Below are positions 4,948-5,523 of a stretch of 5,523 nucleotides of DNA, one piece after another. Position numbers and translations under genes: made by a program. Position 1 is the stretch's first letter. Each line of letters starts with the position of its first letter. The DNA comes from Deltaproteobacteria bacterium. GTDB lineage: Bacteria > Desulfobacterota > Binatia > UBA9968. Where the stretch lies: the NCBI GenBank assembly GCA_005879435.1, contig VBKX01000515.1, positions 1,056 to 6,578 of the forward strand. The letters run 5' to 3'. The notes under the pieces were generated by a model. The model did not search any database and was not told the origin of the DNA. It was given only the letters and a program-made list of their open reading frames with translations.

Positions 4948-5523
4948 TCACCGCTCATGCCGATGTGATCGGTAGCTTGCTTCGGCCACCAACGCTGCGC
5001 GCAGCGCAAAAGCACTTCGCGGCCGGAACGATCACTGCGACACAATTCAAAGAAATAGAAGACTGCGCCGTCGACGAGGCAATCGCGTTACAAGAGGGGG
5101 TCGGCCTGGAGATCGTCACCGACGGCGAAATGCGCCGCCAATCGTTTCAGAGCCAAATGCCCGCCGCCGTCAGCGGCTTTGGCGCGTTCGATCTCGACGC
5201 CTTTCTTTGGGGACAGTGGCACGACGAGCACGGCGTGCAGAAAAAACGCCGGCCCCGCCGCCTCGGTGCGGTCGGCAAGCTCAAGCGTCTTCGTTCCCTC
5301 TCAGCGGATGAATTCTCTTACCTGAAGAGCAAAACGAATCGAATTCCCAAGATAACGCTTCCGAGTCCCGGCCTGTGGGCGAACTTCTGGTCACCGAAGT
5401 ATTCCCGAGATGCCTATCCGACGCTCGATGATTTCCTGAATGACATTGTCGCGATTCTGCGCGACGAAGTTACCGAGCTTGTCCGCCTCGGTGCGACCTA
5501 CATTCAGATCGACGCGCCCCATT
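4944..5523 (+). CDS. Stand-alone MetE-like (cobalamin-independent methionine synthase family) protein, 3' end missing
   Basis: The first 193 codons of a UROD/MetE-superfamily TIM-barrel protein, cut by the window end. Visible family marks are the N-terminal HADVIGSLLRPP (compare GSLPRP in MetE-type proteins), DEAIALQEGVGLEIVTDGEMRRQSFQSQM with the conserved TDGE (59-62), and the strand-end IQIDAPH (187-193; IQIDEP in MetE). The metal-binding His-Cys-Glu-Cys set would lie beyond the window, so competence cannot be judged. Related single-domain proteins (often about 350-380 residues) include methyltransferases and epoxyalkane:coenzyme M transferase; many are only labelled methionine synthase II family. 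GTG 4944 is the first standard start in a frame open since 4854, but it lacks its own Shine-Dalgarno and the start region may carry a one-base frameshift. It lies 68 bases after the amidase-like gene with no terminator between, so co-transcription is likely. Confidence 0.83.
   Translation, partial: MITAHADVIGSLLRPPTLRAAQKHFAAGTITATQFKEIEDCAVDEAIALQEGVGLEIVTDGEMRRQSFQSQMPAAVSGFGAFDLDAFLWGQWHDEHGVQKKRRPRRLGAVGKLKRLRSLSADEFSYLKSKTNRIPKITLPSPGLWANFWSPKYSRDAYPTLDDFLNDIVAILRDEVTELVRLGATYIQIDAPH

Overview
The window looks like chromosomal DNA from an uncultured soil or marine bacterium with moderately high GC. The mix of genes resembles genomes of Candidatus Binatota, Tectomicrobia, Rokubacteria or related 'deltaproteobacterial' MAGs. 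Those genomes carry many NMT1/SsuA-type solute-binding proteins next to metal-dependent amidohydrolases, isochorismatase-like hydrolases and stand-alone MetE-like proteins. This assignment is inferred from gene content and protein style, not from a marker gene. I see no rRNA, tRNA, CRISPR array, insertion sequence or phage gene.

Layout. Bases 1-197 are upstream non-coding DNA with a strong 18-nt-arm hairpin (70-109), a consensus -35 hexamer and a good Shine-Dalgarno. A plus-strand cluster follows: an amidohydrolase-2 protein (198-1202), an exported solute-binding protein that starts one base after the amidohydrolase stop (1204-2208), and, after a 105-base gap, a second divergent amidohydrolase with a GTG start (2314-3450). 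A minus-strand methyltransferase with an N-terminal export or lipoprotein-like segment (3475-4032) converges on the cluster. From the roughly 120-base divergent region, a cysteine hydrolase of the isochorismatase/N-carbamoylsarcosine amidase type (4153-4875) runs on the plus strand. It is followed by the first 193 codons of a stand-alone MetE-like protein cut off by the window end (4944-5523).

How the genes may work together. The binding protein would capture a small organic molecule in the periplasm, and the two metal-dependent enzymes would hydrolyse or decarboxylate it or a breakdown product. The isochorismatase-like amidase and the MetE-like protein could form a second, co-transcribed catabolic or methyl/alkyl-transfer step. 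No substrate can be named from sequence alone. No ABC permease or ATPase lies in the window.

Most interesting points: (i) the best ribosome site and ATG of the MetE-like gene are one base out of frame with its body, at a short A run; (ii) the methyltransferase has a sigma70-like promoter placed so that its mRNA would begin at its own start codon; (iii) an apparently exported or membrane-tethered SAM-dependent methyltransferase resembling the FAM173 lysine methyltransferases; (iv) both amidohydrolases have DxDxH in place of HxH and appear to have Glu where family members usually have a His. None of this clearly amounts to a wholly new system.
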